Assembly: GCA_015680685.1 (NCBI GenBank)
Contig: MNCI01017655.1
Location: 852,294 to 916,293, forward strand
DNA: 64,000 nucleotides
Direction: 5' to 3'
From: Gnetum montanum
Taxonomy: Eukaryota; Streptophyta; Gnetopsida; Gnetales; Gnetaceae
Below the pieces are notes generated by a model. That model was given only the letters and a program-made list of their open reading frames with translations. It was not told the origin of the DNA and ran no database searches. Of this stretch, positions 23,660-35,800 are shown in pieces; within the stretch, counting starts at the first letter, position 1; each line of letters begins with the position of its first letter. Made by a program: the position numbers and the translations under genes.

Positions 23660-25134
23660 TGATGGTAAGGGGTTCCACTCCAAGCTATGTATTCTGCTTT
23701 GGTTATTGAGAGTGCGACTGAAGACTGCTTCTTTGATCCCCAAGAGATGAGTGATGGACCGAAGAAGAGACAAAAACCAGAAGTTGACTTTTGATTGTCA
23801 AGGTCACCTCCCTAATCTACATCAGTGTATCCCCATACCTTGAAGTTTGTATGTCGATGAAATGTGATCCCAAAATCTGTTGTAGTTCTTAGGTAACATA
23901 GAACTCGTTTTGCAGCTTTCCAATGTGATTCATGTAGATCTTGCATGAACCGTGAAAGGTAATTGACAACATATTGGATATCTCGACGAGTATTGGAGAG
24001 ATACAATAAACCACCAACTAGGGATCTGTATAGTGATAGATTGACTAAAGGATATTTATCATTCTTGGTAAGTTTTATACTAAGGGAGAGTGGTGTGTCT
24101 AAGGGATTACTATTAATCATGCCAAATTTCTTAAGGATTGGGAAAATTTCATTTGGCATATGAAAATGGATTTTGTTCTCTAGATTACTTGAAAACCCAA
24201 AAAAATATGAGATTTTCCCTAGATCAAATGTTTCAAACTCATTTTTCATAGTATTAAGAAAATCATTTCCTAATGTAATTATAGATGAAAAATAAATTAA
24301 ATCATCTACATACAAATAGAAAAAAATAAAATCATCTCCAAATACCTTTTTGTAAATTGTAGTTTGGGACTAAAGATGGATGAACCTCTCTTGGTGGAAA
24401 AATGAATGAATACATGCATACCATGCACGTGGAGCTTACTTGAGCCTGTACAAAGCTTTATGAAGCTTGTACACATGATCTTGTTTTCCTTCATCAATGA
24501 AACTTGGGGGTCATTCCATGTAGACTTCTTCATTCAAAATGCCATTGAGGAATGCAAATGCCACATCCAGTTGATATACCACATAGCAAGCTTGAGAAAC
24601 AATAGCTAGAAAGATTTTCATAGATTCTATTCATGAAATAGGAGCAAAGTTGTCATCAAAGCCTTTGCCTTGCCATTGGAGATAGCCCTTGGCAACTAGG
24701 AAAGCTTTGAATTTGTCTAGTTCACCATATTTATTTCTATTGAGTTTGAATATCCATTTTAAGCTAATGATAGGCTTACGAGATGAATGAGAAACTAGAC
24801 TCAAAGTGTTATTTTTATTGATTTTTTGTAACTCATGTTCCATTACTACAATCCAACAATCATCTAGCATAACTTCAACAACTTTGGATGGTTTTGCTAG
24901 ACCATCAGAGCTCCCCCCCATCAACGTAAGTAGTGCATAGAAGTCATCACCCACATTAGAGAAGAAAGAAGTTGTAGCATATGCATCACCTTGGGTTGGT
25001 TGGACTTGGTGTTGGTGAGAATGATTATGGATCAGGTGGTAGTGAAAATTCAGATCTAGCATTTGGGAGGTTGGGTGAGAGAGAGCCACCCATGAGGAAG
25101 AAGGAGACCACCAGGGAGGAGTCATGGTTAGCAC
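23660..25134 (-). pseudogene. Copia RT and RNase H, decayed and truncated
   Basis: 25134-24631 carries the RT start (SLKWIFKLNRNKYGELDKFK and KAFLVAKGYLQ, FDDNFAPIS). After frame breaks, 24315-23812 begins MYVDDLI with the catalytic YVDD, then LYRSLVGGLLYLSNTRRDI and WKAAKRVLCYLR. The frame runs on through a TAG into RNase H: KSTSGFCLFFGPSLISWGSKK and ITKAEYIAW, where STEAEY is expected (Glu to Lys). Coding similarity ends there, directly at the polypurine tract, so the RNase H tail is missing. Confidence 0.85.
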
Positions 25135-25321
25135 AAAGGCAAGGATCTAGGAGGGTGTGACTATTGACTAGATTAGGAAGGGTGTTTCTACAGAAAAAAA
25201 AGTAGAAAGAGGAAGGAAAATGTGTGTAGACGTCAGTGCAAATGCACGTGGAGTTAGAGGCCCATAGGAAACAACATTGCATAGAATGGTGGATGGAAGG
25301 GAGTCTAAAAAGGATAGATTA
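24976..25321 (-). repeat. Left copy of a 345-bp duplication flanking the nested LTR
   Basis: Direct repeat of 26991-27338 with about 10% difference by eye. It is the integrase-RT linker and RT start of the Copia pol. Confidence 0.85.
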
Positions 25322-26996
25322 TGTCAGCCATGGGTAGCCATCCTATACCTTCTACGTAGCAGGGATACACTCTTGCAATGCTCCCACTCATATGACTTTG
25401 ATGGAGTAGGCACATTTGCTCAGGTTTCAATCGATGAGCAAGTTTGCTCCGTTGACATGCCAGGACATGGCTAACATCCCATGACAAAATGTTTGCAAGA
25501 TTAAGTCAGAATCCAAGCCAAGCTAGGTTTTACGCTGTGCTATGCTACGTAGCGTAGAATAGTGTAGAAAGGACAGAACACACAAAGGTCCTCTACCAAG
25601 TGGTTTCAGCAAGAAGATTGCACTTGTCCATATTCTGGCCTCCAAGACTAGTTATCTAGCTTCGGCCTTAAGCTCCAAGCATGGATTCTTGAAAAAGCAT
25701 TGTAAAACTAGGCGAGGATGCATGTCATATTGGCTACTATGATGCACTATGCTACATAGTATAGAGCAATGTAGCAAGGATGCAAAACACCAAAGTGTCC
25801 CAAAGATGAACTCAGCAAGTCTCAAGACCTTCAGCATGAAAGATAGAGTTGTAGTTGCTTGCCTAGCTAGGCCTCAGATAGGTATTTTTGGCTCATAGGA
25901 AAGATTTTGTTTAAGATCAGTGGCTATGCTATGTAGCGTAACATAGCGTAGTGTGTGGGTATTTATGCTACATACATTCGAAAGTGTAAATAGCATAACA
26001 CTCATGTAGAAACCTCAAGACATCTTTAGTTAGCTACAGAACTAGTTACCAATGGCTATTCTCATCCCGACACCTCTCCAATAGGAAAAATCAGCAAGTT
26101 TGCCATGTTTTTCACCCCCTAACCATCCTTGAAGTTGTCCCTATGCTTGACCCTACTTGCAAAAGTAGGGAAGATGTAGTCCTGAAGCACTGGTACCGCT
26201 TTGCATTTATTGACTGGTAGTTTTCTTTACAATAAATATAGCATCTCACTAAACTTTAGCACATGTAGCACGAATGGTGTGGTCACAGCATAATAGTTTT
26301 CAACATTACATAGCAACACTGCATAGTCACATCTGCACTTTGTGGGACCCAAGACATGTGGCACTCAAACAATGTTTCTCTCCCACATCTAACTCTATAA
26401 ATACCCTGGCGAACAATAGTCAAGGGGTTGGCTTTTGGGAGCATTCTAGTGGAATTGGATTTTGGCATTATTGGCTTGGAGCATTCAATTAGCTTATAGC
26501 ATTTTTGGCTTTTGAAAATTACTTCTCTAGCAACTGGCTTTCTTGGTTGAGATACTGGCACTTCAGCTCTTTGGTGATCGGCTATTGACAGTAGCTTGAG
26601 GAACTGTGACCATACTACTTCATTGTAAGCTGTGCTTGTTCCCACTATCATCTGTTGTATACCTCCTTCATTTCAACAAAGATCACATCCCCGATCTTGG
26701 GGTGGTGCACTTCCTTACCTAAACTTGTTTCATTTTTTCTTTGTTATTTATATGTTTTGCATTATTTTTAATCAATATACGTTCATCGCTTATCACTCAA
26801 TGTGTGTATAAGAGCCTTAAAACCAATGTTTATGAAAGGTTACTGTACACCATTTAAGTTCCTATCTGATCGATTGGACCATTCAGGGCACCCCATGTCT
26901 GTTTACATCCAGCACAACCCTTGCATGGATCTGGGGTTAGGCTGTACACCCGGTGACCTCTCAGTGTTCTAGCCACCAATGTTTTCAATCGCTACA
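25322..26996 (+). repeat. Solo LTR C' (Tat/Ogre-related) inside the Copia element
   Basis: Begins TGTCAGCC and ends ATCGCTACA. Its last 140 bp match the end of the element C LTR (43315-43454). TATA box CTATAAATA at 26395-26403. The upstream half holds repeated units with CTACGTAGCGTAG palindromes near 25540, 25745 and 25930. No primer site or internal region accompanies it. Confidence 0.75.
26395..26403 (+). promoter_or_regulatory. TATA box of solo LTR C'
   Basis: CTATAAATA followed by CCC, equivalent to the box at 42748-42756 in the element C LTR. Confidence 0.6.
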
Positions 26997-27338
26997 TGCA
27001 TCGCCTTGGGTTGGTTGGACATGGCGTTGGTGAGAATGACTGTGGATCAAGCGGTAGTGAAAATTTAAATCCAACATTTGGGAGGTTGGGTGAGAGAGAG
27101 CCACCCATAAGAAATAAGGAGACCACCAAGGAGGAGTCATGGTTGGTGTAGAGGGAAGGACTTAGGAGGGTGTGACTACTGACTAGATCAGGAAGGGAAT
27201 TTCTACAAAAAATGGAGTAGAAAGAGGAAGGAAAATGTATGTAGACATCGGTGCAAATGCACATGGAGTTAGAGGCCCATAGGGAGTAGCATTGGATAGA
27301 ATGGTGGATGGAAGGGAGTCCAAAAAGAGTAGATTGTG
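26991..27338 (-). repeat. Right copy of the 345-bp duplication
   Basis: Repeats the Copia linker found at 24976-25321. Here it continues leftward in reading direction into intact pol sequence toward the integrase. Confidence 0.85.
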
Positions 27339-27776
27339 TGTTGGCAAATGCAAGAAATGTAGATTGGATGTTACCAAAATAATAGAATTGGCAAATGGAG
27401 GAAATGATGACTCTAGAACCAGAAAATGTGGAGCTAGGGCACCGAAATTGATGCCTGGCCATTGTTTCATGAAATGGAGGAAGCGTTAATGAGGAAGGGG
27501 AGGTGCCAATGCATGGAAAATAAGTGAGGTAGACCCTGTGGAAACGGGGGGCCATTGGAACCTAGGAGTTACATAGTTCCCTTGGTGTCCACGATTTTAG
27601 GAAGGACATCCCCATTTGGTAGAAGAGTCCTGAGACGTGTGCTAGCCTAGCATCGCTGGAGTGGGCTTGGCGTTGGAAAGAGAATAGCCTAGAGGATGCT
27701 CAAAAAACACATCGGTGCTGGGGCCTGCACAAAAAATTTTTGTTGTTGCAAAAAATAAATTGTGGTCAATGCAGTC

Positions 27777-28555
27777 CTATTCTAGAAAATTGATGTCATA
27801 AGAATCAATGACCTTGTGATTGTTTTTATCATAGCACCTATAAGCTTTAGATGTGGGAGAATATCCAATGAAAATACAAGGCATAGCTTTGCCATCTAAT
27901 TTTTGTCTATTTTGAGCAGGGATGTGCACATTGCAGGATGAACCAAAGATTTTCAAATGTGAAATATTATGTGTATAACCATGCCAGAATCGATAAGGTG
28001 TTTTATTATGAATTAATCTAGAAGGCACTCTATTTAAAAGATAAATTGATGTTGTACAAGCTTCTGCCCAAAACATATCGACTAAGTTTGACAATTGCAG
28101 TAAACACCTGGCCATTTCAATCACGATTCTATTTCAACTACTCCATTTTTTTGGGATGTATAGGATGTGGTAGTTTCATGAATAATTCCATTCTTGTTAT
28201 AGAATTCCTTAAATTCTTGGGACAAAAATTCACTGCCATGATTTTTTCAAATTTTCTTGATTGTATCACCACTTTGATTTTCTACTACCACCTTGAATTC
28301 TCTAAACAATCCCAATGTTTGTTCTTTTAATTTCATAAAATAATCCCAAGAAAATCTTAAAAAATCAATCACAATGATTAACATATAGCTGTTTTTGCCT
28401 AGGCACAATGCTTGCATGGGACTGCATAAATCCATATGAACTATATCTAATTTTTCTTGAGATCTATGTTCTTTCCTAGGAAATGGAAATCTTGTGATTT
28501 TTCCTAGTTGACATATGTCACAATCATGGCTATTGGGCAAAGAAAATTTTGGCAT
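27777..28555 (-). pseudogene. Copia integrase, decayed
   Basis: 28555-28247 has the pre-integrase zinc motif CDICQLGK and the core start VHMDLCSPM with its first catalytic Asp. The second block, expected as RSDNGSEF, reads KNHGSEF next to a TGA, so this catalytic Asp is lost. Then GIIHETTTSYTSQKNGVVE follows, a frameshift, and 28124-27777 with WAEACTTSIYLLNRVPSRL, TPYRFWHG, HLKIFGSSCNVHIP and CIFIGYSPTSKAYRCY. This is the full Copia integrase layout with at least two breaks. Confidence 0.85.
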
Positions 28556-28753
28556 ACCTCTAACGAGTCCTTCTTTCTACATGCTGTTCATTGAGCCAAA
28601 GTTGACATGTCCTAATCAAGCATGTGGCAACCATGCAACATCATCAGTGTCAGTGAGGCATTGAACATCCTTTTGTATCTGCAACTTATACATTTGATTT
28701 TTGCTAATAGGGATAATGGCAATACCCTTATCATCATCAGCCTTAGATATTTT

Positions 28754-29172
28754 TCAAACATTCTTTTCAAATGCAACACAATACCCATTACCACATAATT
28801 GTCCCACACTTAATAAATTCTTTGAAAGATCTGGAACAAAGTAGATTTTGGAAATAACATAGTTGTTAACTTGTGTGGTTGTGAAGCCAAGCGATCCAAT
28901 CCTAGCAATGGTTAACTTCTTCTCATTACCTATGGTGAATTTTCCATCATATGTTTTCAGACTTGAGAAGAGTTTCTTATTCCCAGTCATGTGATTGTTG
29001 CACCCATTATCAACATACCACGTGTTGTTGTCACTATCATTTGATGCCTTTGTAGAGATCAGGAGGTGATCTTCCTCCTCTTTAGTATAAAACAATTTCT
29101 CACCTTTTTGGTGATTCTTGTGGTGATCTTCATCTTCTGGAATTTTTTCTTTTCCTTCCTTTTCATGCTTCT
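28754..29172 (-). pseudogene. Copia aspartic protease
   Basis: A 140-residue frame contains NTWYVDNGCNNHMTG, where Copia proteases read WxxDSGCxxHMTG, so the active-site triplet is DNG instead of DSG. LTIARIGSLGF and ISKIYFVPDLSKNLLSVGQL complete the domain. It follows the gag zinc knuckle without a long spacer, as usual in Copia polyproteins. The frame itself is open, so this is one of the better preserved parts. Confidence 0.85.
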
Positions 29173-29984
29173 TCATAGACCAACATTCATGAGTATTGTG
29201 GGTGTTGGTACCACATAAATCACAATGCTTACCTTCATTTGATTGATTTGATCTTTCATGACCATGACCTTCAGATCTGTTGTGACAACATCCACATCCT
29301 CTAAATGAGGATCCACTTGAGGATCTTTGATTTTGATTTTGATTAAATAATCTCTAGAATTGTGCTTGAAATGCATTTGCTATTGAATCCTCAGCTTCCT
29401 ACGAGCTCAACAATGGTCATCTTATCGAGATATCCTACTTCTTCAATAGCCACGATGATGGGATCATATCATCAGGTCAAACTTCGAAGGATCTTTTCAA
29501 TAGCAAGCCTTTCCTCAAGTGTTTCTCCACAAGATTCAAGTCCATTTTGAACTTGTTGAAATTGGCTAATGTATTGATCAATATTATCTGAATCTAGCAT
29601 GTGCAAAGATTCAAAATATTTCCTTAAAGCTTGTAACTTAACAACAAGAACTTTTAATGATCCCTTTTATAAAATCTCCAGTGCATCCCATGCAAATTTT
29701 CTTGTTGGATGCATGATAATTTTGGGAAAGATTGTCAAATCTAACCTAGATTGAATGATGAATAATGCTTATGCATCTTTCTTACAAAGATTCTTGACTT
29801 CATTCTTTTCATCTTCTATTAGGGCTTGAAATGGTTCTTGATCAGCATCTTGAAATCTACCTTCAATAATATCCCATAAATCTTGTGAGATCATAAATTT
29901 CTTCATCTTGATTGTCCAATATTCATAATTTTTTCCATTGAATACAAGAATTTGGAGAGACACGGATCCGTTATTTTGGATCAT
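29173..29984 (-). pseudogene. Copia gag, decayed
   Basis: The start at 29984 (MIQNNGSVSLQILVFNGKNY) leads into YEYWTIKMKKFMISQDLWDIIE, the plant Copia gag opening. Stops interrupt the middle. The end carries an intact zinc knuckle CDLCGTNTHNTHEC (C-x2-C-x4-H-x4-C) near 29178-29219, overlapping the protease frame start. Gag would bind the RNA in the virus-like particle. Confidence 0.8.
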
Positions 29985-30021
29985 TCTAGAGAGATCTGTT
30001 TCAAGAATTTGAGCTAACCAA

Positions 30022-30033
30022 GCTTCAATACCA
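30022..30033 (-). promoter_or_regulatory. Primer-binding site of the Copia element
   Basis: TGGTATTGAAGC on the minus strand, nine of 12 bases as in the initiator-Met site TGGTATCAGAGC, two bases from the LTR. Confidence 0.6.
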
Positions 30034-30035
30034 AA

Positions 30036-30378
30036 TGAGAAATCTAAATCTAAAGGGCACTAGATCTACTATCTATGCTAAATAGAAAAAGAACTTTTTT
30101 AGAACAAAAAACATACTTACAATCTGTTAATCTAGAATCTATATGATTATGAATATGTGCTACTATAATTATATAGACTTGAATCCTTCCAAGAATGGAT
30201 TTTAAGAGATAATAATGAGTCTCTAAAATCATGGGAATGATCCTTATCATCTTATTTATGGATGAGATAATCATGGGTATGGATAAGCATGGACAACTAG
30301 GATCTCATCTTATTTAGAATAAATAAAAGGATGATATCAATCTCCTAATAATGTGGAATGTCTACACATCATATTCCA
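30036..30378 (-). repeat. 5' LTR of the Copia element
   Basis: TGAGAAATC to ATATTCCA; pairs with 23302-23647. The open frames in both LTRs (23316-23543, 30050-30274) are homologous only because the LTRs are. Confidence 0.9.
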
Positions 30379-31669
30379 TAGAATCTTACATTCAATATTC
30401 TTTATATCCTTCTAACATTAGGATTTAGGTTGGCTTCTGCTCCATTTGTATGATTATTTCATTCACCTTCCAATTTAAATACAATATCTAATACAATAGC
30501 AATTTGAGCCATTGACCTTTGGTAGAGATAACCCATGATAAAAATATCCACCCTTTCATGAGTTTGTAGCAATATTTATTCTACCACATTCATTAATTAT
30601 TCACATTTATTGAACCCGTGATTTGAACATTGATTAAGCAAGCAATTATACCATTATATGATCATGTCCAATGATTCATTGGTATCTGGCTTTCATCCTA
30701 CCATCTTCTTTTTAAGGTTTACAACTCGAGCATAAGATTGAAACTTAACATCAAAAGCTTTTAACATGTATAACCAAGAAGTGATGGAATTGGATGGAAG
30801 AGATTGATGCCATGTTTTATTATGATCAGTGAGTATGTGGGGAAAAAGATGGAGTTAGCATGTGGGGAAAAAGATGGAATTTCTACTAGTCATTGTTCAA
30901 TCCTTGTAACTCACAAATAATGATAAATATTTGGACATTAAGTTATGGATTATTATTTGATTTCCAACTAAATGTGATAATGTTGATCATATCAAACTTT
31001 TTCATTATACTTTTCTCAATACTTTTAAATGGAGTGCAAACTACTTTATTAGTTTGATACTAGTAGGTCCATGAAATAATGGCCCATCCAAGCCCTTAAT
31101 GGCTCCATTCAAGTGAAGGTAAGACATATGTGGAATGATGAACTACTTTAAATCAGTAAAAATATATCTTAGGTCTCATAAATAAAGATTTATGAACCTC
31201 CTTCTCCTAGAATGATTCATGTTGTAGTAATGGGAGTGTTTAGAGGAAGGTATTGCCTGCTTCCCAACAATGCACTCATACTCCTTATCTACAATCAAAT
31301 CATGAAGCTCTTACTTTTCATGAGTAGCATACTTTAATTTTTGAGGTGACATGAGTTCATAATTCTCCAAATCCTTGATGAAGCCTTAATTGAATAGAGC
31401 ATCCTTGAAGTTAGTAGGTGCAACTTCTATAGATTCTCTACAAAATTATCCATGTGCATCACACCATAGTCTTAGTTTGTCTTAATGAAATTTTATTATA
31501 ATAGAAGATGCTACATCATTTATCATATTTTTAAAAGTTATTTGAACTAATTAAGTCTTCTTATTTAATTGAATTTCATTACTCAATTTAGCCATGCTTG
31601 CTTTGGTCCTTTATTTTCTACAAAATCAATAACATAAAAAAATTGTGAATGTATAAGCATTTCAAGACA
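30379..31669. other. AT-rich DNA, no gene seen
   Basis: Between the Copia element and arm D2. Nothing recognised. Confidence 0.5.
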
Positions 31670-33080
31670 ATTCACCAATGTCTTCCCTAGCAATATTGTC
31701 AATGATATGAGTCCTAATAGTTTTGGACCAATGAGTTCATTTCATATGAAACACAATGTGATCTAGTCATAAGCTTCAAATACAATGTTGAGTGAATTGT
31801 CAAGAACACTTATGTATATCATTGCATTCAATAAATATAAAAAATGCTATGATACATATAATATAGTTAAAATCCATGTTTCCATGGTAAGAGATAGCGA
31901 AAATATTTATAATTTTATATTTTATAATTTTTATGGATTTCATAAATATAACAATAAAATAAGCATAAACACATATGCATCATAATCACTGTTGGGAATA
32001 GGTGCAATGCTTGTGTTGCAACCCCTCTTGGAGATAGGCACAACACCACATACGAAATGTATTAAATATAACTCTTAGTTACAACCTTAATGACCAAATT
32101 TCATGTTATACATTCATGATCTTCTTGGGTAAGGGTGAATCATTATAGCTTATGAAAATGAAAATTAAGTAGATATTTTTATGGTTTTAATGTTATATAA
32201 ATATTTTTGGATTTTAATCTTTAAGGAATCAATGGTGGAACAAGGAAAAATCATAAACTAAATTTACTGTGTAAACACTAAACTACACATTAATCAAATA
32301 GTTATGACTATGTAAGCAAGATAGTAATCTGATAGAGTCTAGCCACACTTGTGAAAGTGATGACTCAAAATACATACAAGAAAAGAAAATAAATCAACCT
32401 ACCTAAGGGAGGGAGAACATTTCACAAAAAATAAGTGTCAAAAGCTCAAATGAAATGAATGTTATGCTTAATATGTGTGTGAATGCCCATATTATATATT
32501 TATATTTTTCATGAAGTAACAGAGTGTATTCATCAATGCCTAGATGTTAATGAAGATTCATCAACACAACCCTTGCCAATCTTAGTTACATGAAAGGCAA
32601 AGAAGACCAAACTAGACCTAGAGGAGATGTGTAAGTGCTACTACACTAAAGCAAGAGGCTGAACTAATGTAGGGTAGTCAACATACCCTTATCTTTCGTT
32701 CCACTCCCTTTCCTCCTCCCTTCCCCCCCAATACCCTCCACACACACCCCCACCCTTGCCCCTACCCCCCTCTTCAAAAAAATCACACTTTACGCATTGG
32801 ATTCATTCAAAAGTTGGAACCCAAGGTGGCATTCCAAAAGAACCAAAGGGCATTTGAATAAAGCTAGAATCATCCTAAAGGGCTTGCAATCATACACACA
32901 ACTTCAAAGTATTACATAGAGGACTAGAAAACATTTTGGGAGACCAAGAACCTTAACTAAACACACTAGACTACAAACACATGCAACATGAGACACTTCC
33001 CAAATCTATACCTTATAATTGACATACAAATTACCACTAGATGCCTCATTAATCTTGAATGATGATGAGTTTTTGTATAG
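31670..33080 (-). repeat. Inverted-repeat arm D2
   Basis: Reverse-complement partner of 20690-21980. It contains a strikingly C-rich stretch (32700-32775) where D1 has a shorter G-rich stretch (20997-21013). Confidence 0.7.
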
Positions 33081-33559
33081 GTAATAATTTTTTTAACAGA
33101 AGCTACAACTACATCATGATTATCATGAGGATATTGTATTGGTCAAGGGGATAATATATTATACCAAAGAGGGAGATCTAGTACAAGCTAGCTAAAATAC
33201 TAAGGGAAATATTATAACTAATCCAATTTAACTGAGTGTATCAAAATTCAAAATTTTTGTAGAATATATTTACAATGAATTTGATGCTTTCTTTTTTTTA
33301 AGAGAGTAAATGCTTGCGATGGTAATTTTGGATGTAAAATTCCTTAAGGATAAAGAGTCTAGGTGCATGATAAAACTACCAAAGAGACATCTAGAAGTTT
33401 CTTAGGAAATTTTTTAAAAGAAGAAGATATTGAGAAATAACATAATTAGTTATCAAATATAATATCCTTTATGTAACACTATGATATGAGCCTATCCTTA
33501 TAAGAAAAGAATACATGCTCATATGTCTAACTCATAGTCATTACTTGATGAGGATTTTA
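33081..33559. other. AT-rich DNA, no gene seen
   Basis: Between arm D2 and the pseudogene that follows. Nothing recognised. Confidence 0.4.
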
Positions 33560-35800
33560 CAATTATTAACTCATCAGGTAAAACCACTACTCTTACTTAT
33601 ATATTACCAACTCATTCTATCAGTGAAATTTATTACTATAAGAAGGGGTATCTTTGTATAATAACATTGATAGAGCTAGCTCATGTGAGATTGATGCATG
33701 ATATGGATGAAAATATGAAAAGAGCCTTTGTTCTCAATCAATTACATGCAAACAAAGAAATGATTAAAGATGTATTTACAATTAGGAAAATGAAGTTCAA
33801 TGGAAAGAAAATGTATAAAGCATCATGTAGATTAATTCATAATATTAAATGTAGTACATTTTACAACCACAAGAGTAGTTTTAAAATAGTTATTATCATA
33901 ACTAAGAATGGAAATACAACAAAGATAAAATTAAGATGACATAAAATATTTGTAATCCATGTCATTTAGAAGTTTATAGAAGATCTAATTGATCATTATC
34001 CAAATAAATCAAAACACATTATTCAAGATGGTAACTCATCATGAATGAAATCATTGTTAATAACAATGAATCAAATCATTCTTCTTGAAGACTATGTCAA
34101 TCCCAAGATGAAGGATATTTATATTCCTACATTGACTAAAATTCTATTGTCTAAGTTGTTTTCCAAATATATTCCAAATGTAGTATTCCCAAAACCACAT
34201 GATTTTAGTGTATGTCAAACATGTCATAATTTAGATTATAGAAAAAAATCAACTTATGATCATGTTAAAAAATAAAAATAGAAAAATATCTACATATGGA
34301 TTATGTTACAAAGTGTAGGCATGTGTACTATGCTAATCAAGATTTGGAAATAAGACATTCAAATATGTACTTAAACATAATCCATGATAAGATGAATAGA
34401 AGTAAGACAACATTGTCCAAATTACTTTTTCTACCTAAGGGAGTATTAAGAAGAGATAGATTTCAGTTTTTATTAACAAACATTCTAGTCTATGGTAAGG
34501 GTAATGATGAATTCATTCATTGCACTCCATTTAATATAAAAATGAACTTTCAATTTACAATTAATTCTCTTGCAAAGTGCTTATGTGATTTGGAGGTAGA
34601 GCTAGTTAACCAACTAGGTGGCCTTTCTTGTATTACTCAAGAACATTCAATGATTGGTTATGCATTGCTTGATAACTCAATTGCCCCAAAAATTAATAGT
34701 CTAAAAGATGAAATCAAGAATAAAAATGAATTTCTAAGATAGCATGCACCTCTTCTAGGAACTCTATTTCTACAAATTGGCAATTGTGATGTGGATACTA
34801 AAAACAAGTATGTTTTTATTTTTATCCTTACTAATCGCATGGAGGGTTTTCAATGGCATCAAATTAAGATTCCTTCTTGTTGTTCACACTCATGAAGACA
34901 TAGATGTAATCTTTGATAATCTATTAAAAATAATAAGAAAATAGTCATATATTTATTCTATCACAACTTATGAATATGTATCATATAGTAAACTCTACTA
35001 GTGGGGAAAATTATAGTATTTAATTTAGAGAGAATTTTTACAACTTCAAAAGCTACTTAAAATATTTTGTCAAATCCAATTAAAAATTTGATTTGAAAAC
35101 AAAACATCCATTATATTAGATTTTATGATATTGATGGAATTCTTGTAATATCATGGAAAATAAAGATAAGGGGAAACTTTTGGACTAATCTAATTCATTT
35201 ATGGACAAGGAAGGATGGTCAGTCATATCTTTCCTTGGAAGATCCTCTAATTCTATCATATTTTGGTACAGATGAAAGAGAAACATAAAATATTATAGAG
35301 AGAATTCATATCTATATTACAATTTGGAATGATGAGATTAGTTGAAATCTGCAAAATATTTACAAAATAGTGTGGGAAAAAATAATTGGACATTGGCAAA
35401 AGATTATCCAATAACTTAATGATTAAAAATGAAGAGTTTTCTTCAAATTGAAATTCATGATTCTAATCAAGAATAAAGCAAAGTATCTTTGAAACATTTT
35501 TATAAAAACAAGAAATACATAACATCACCAAAGATAAATTAGGGTATGTTGGACATTGAAAAAAATAAGCTGAAGGCAACTTTCAATCCACATATAAATA
35601 TCCATGTAGGGATGATGCTTCTTGTACATATTGGAAATAATGAAGATATTATATGGGTTAGTAGATGTATGAACTTAGAAGCTGAAGAACATGATCATAA
35701 GATAAAAAAAGATGCATGTTAAATGGTACAAGCCATAGGAAATTTTGAAAAAATAATTTCTTGAAAGATATTAGCATGTAAATCCTATAGATCTAGGACA
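33560..35800 (+). pseudogene. Decayed transposase-like protein with HDKM and HTHEDID motifs
   Basis: One frame runs 33600-34275 with a few stops, shifts, and runs 34296-34890. Visible blocks, in order: VVFPKPHDFSVCQTC (KPxxDxCxxC, near 34180-34225), YLNIIHDKMNRSKTT (near 34370-34415), FTINSLAKCL, LFLQIGNCDVDTKNKYVF (near 34770-34820), and after another frameshift HTHEDIDVIFDNL (near 34890-34930). I recall the same series (KPxxDxCxxC, HDxMDxxKT, LDNCxxxNKN, GHTHEDID) from large repetitive protein families in several eukaryotes. The spaced Asp residues suggest an RNase H-fold transposase, but that is inference. Downstream to 35800 coding traces are weak. Confidence 0.5.

Larger units (their letters stand above)
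23302..30378 (-). mobile_element. Ty1/Copia element with nested solo LTR
   Basis: LTRs at 23302-23647 and 30036-30378 flank, on the minus strand, a Met-like primer site, gag, protease, integrase and RT/RNase H in the Copia order (integrase before RT). A G-rich polypurine tract adjoins the left LTR. The nested insert at 25322-26996 plus a duplicated flank accounts for about 2.0 kb. No exact target duplication was found. The LTRs differ at perhaps 6% by eye. Confidence 0.9.

Noticed and set aside
23297-30383. Target-site duplication of the Copia element
   Set aside because: Flanking pentamers CAATC and TAGAA do not match; a shifted AATC match is too weak to call.
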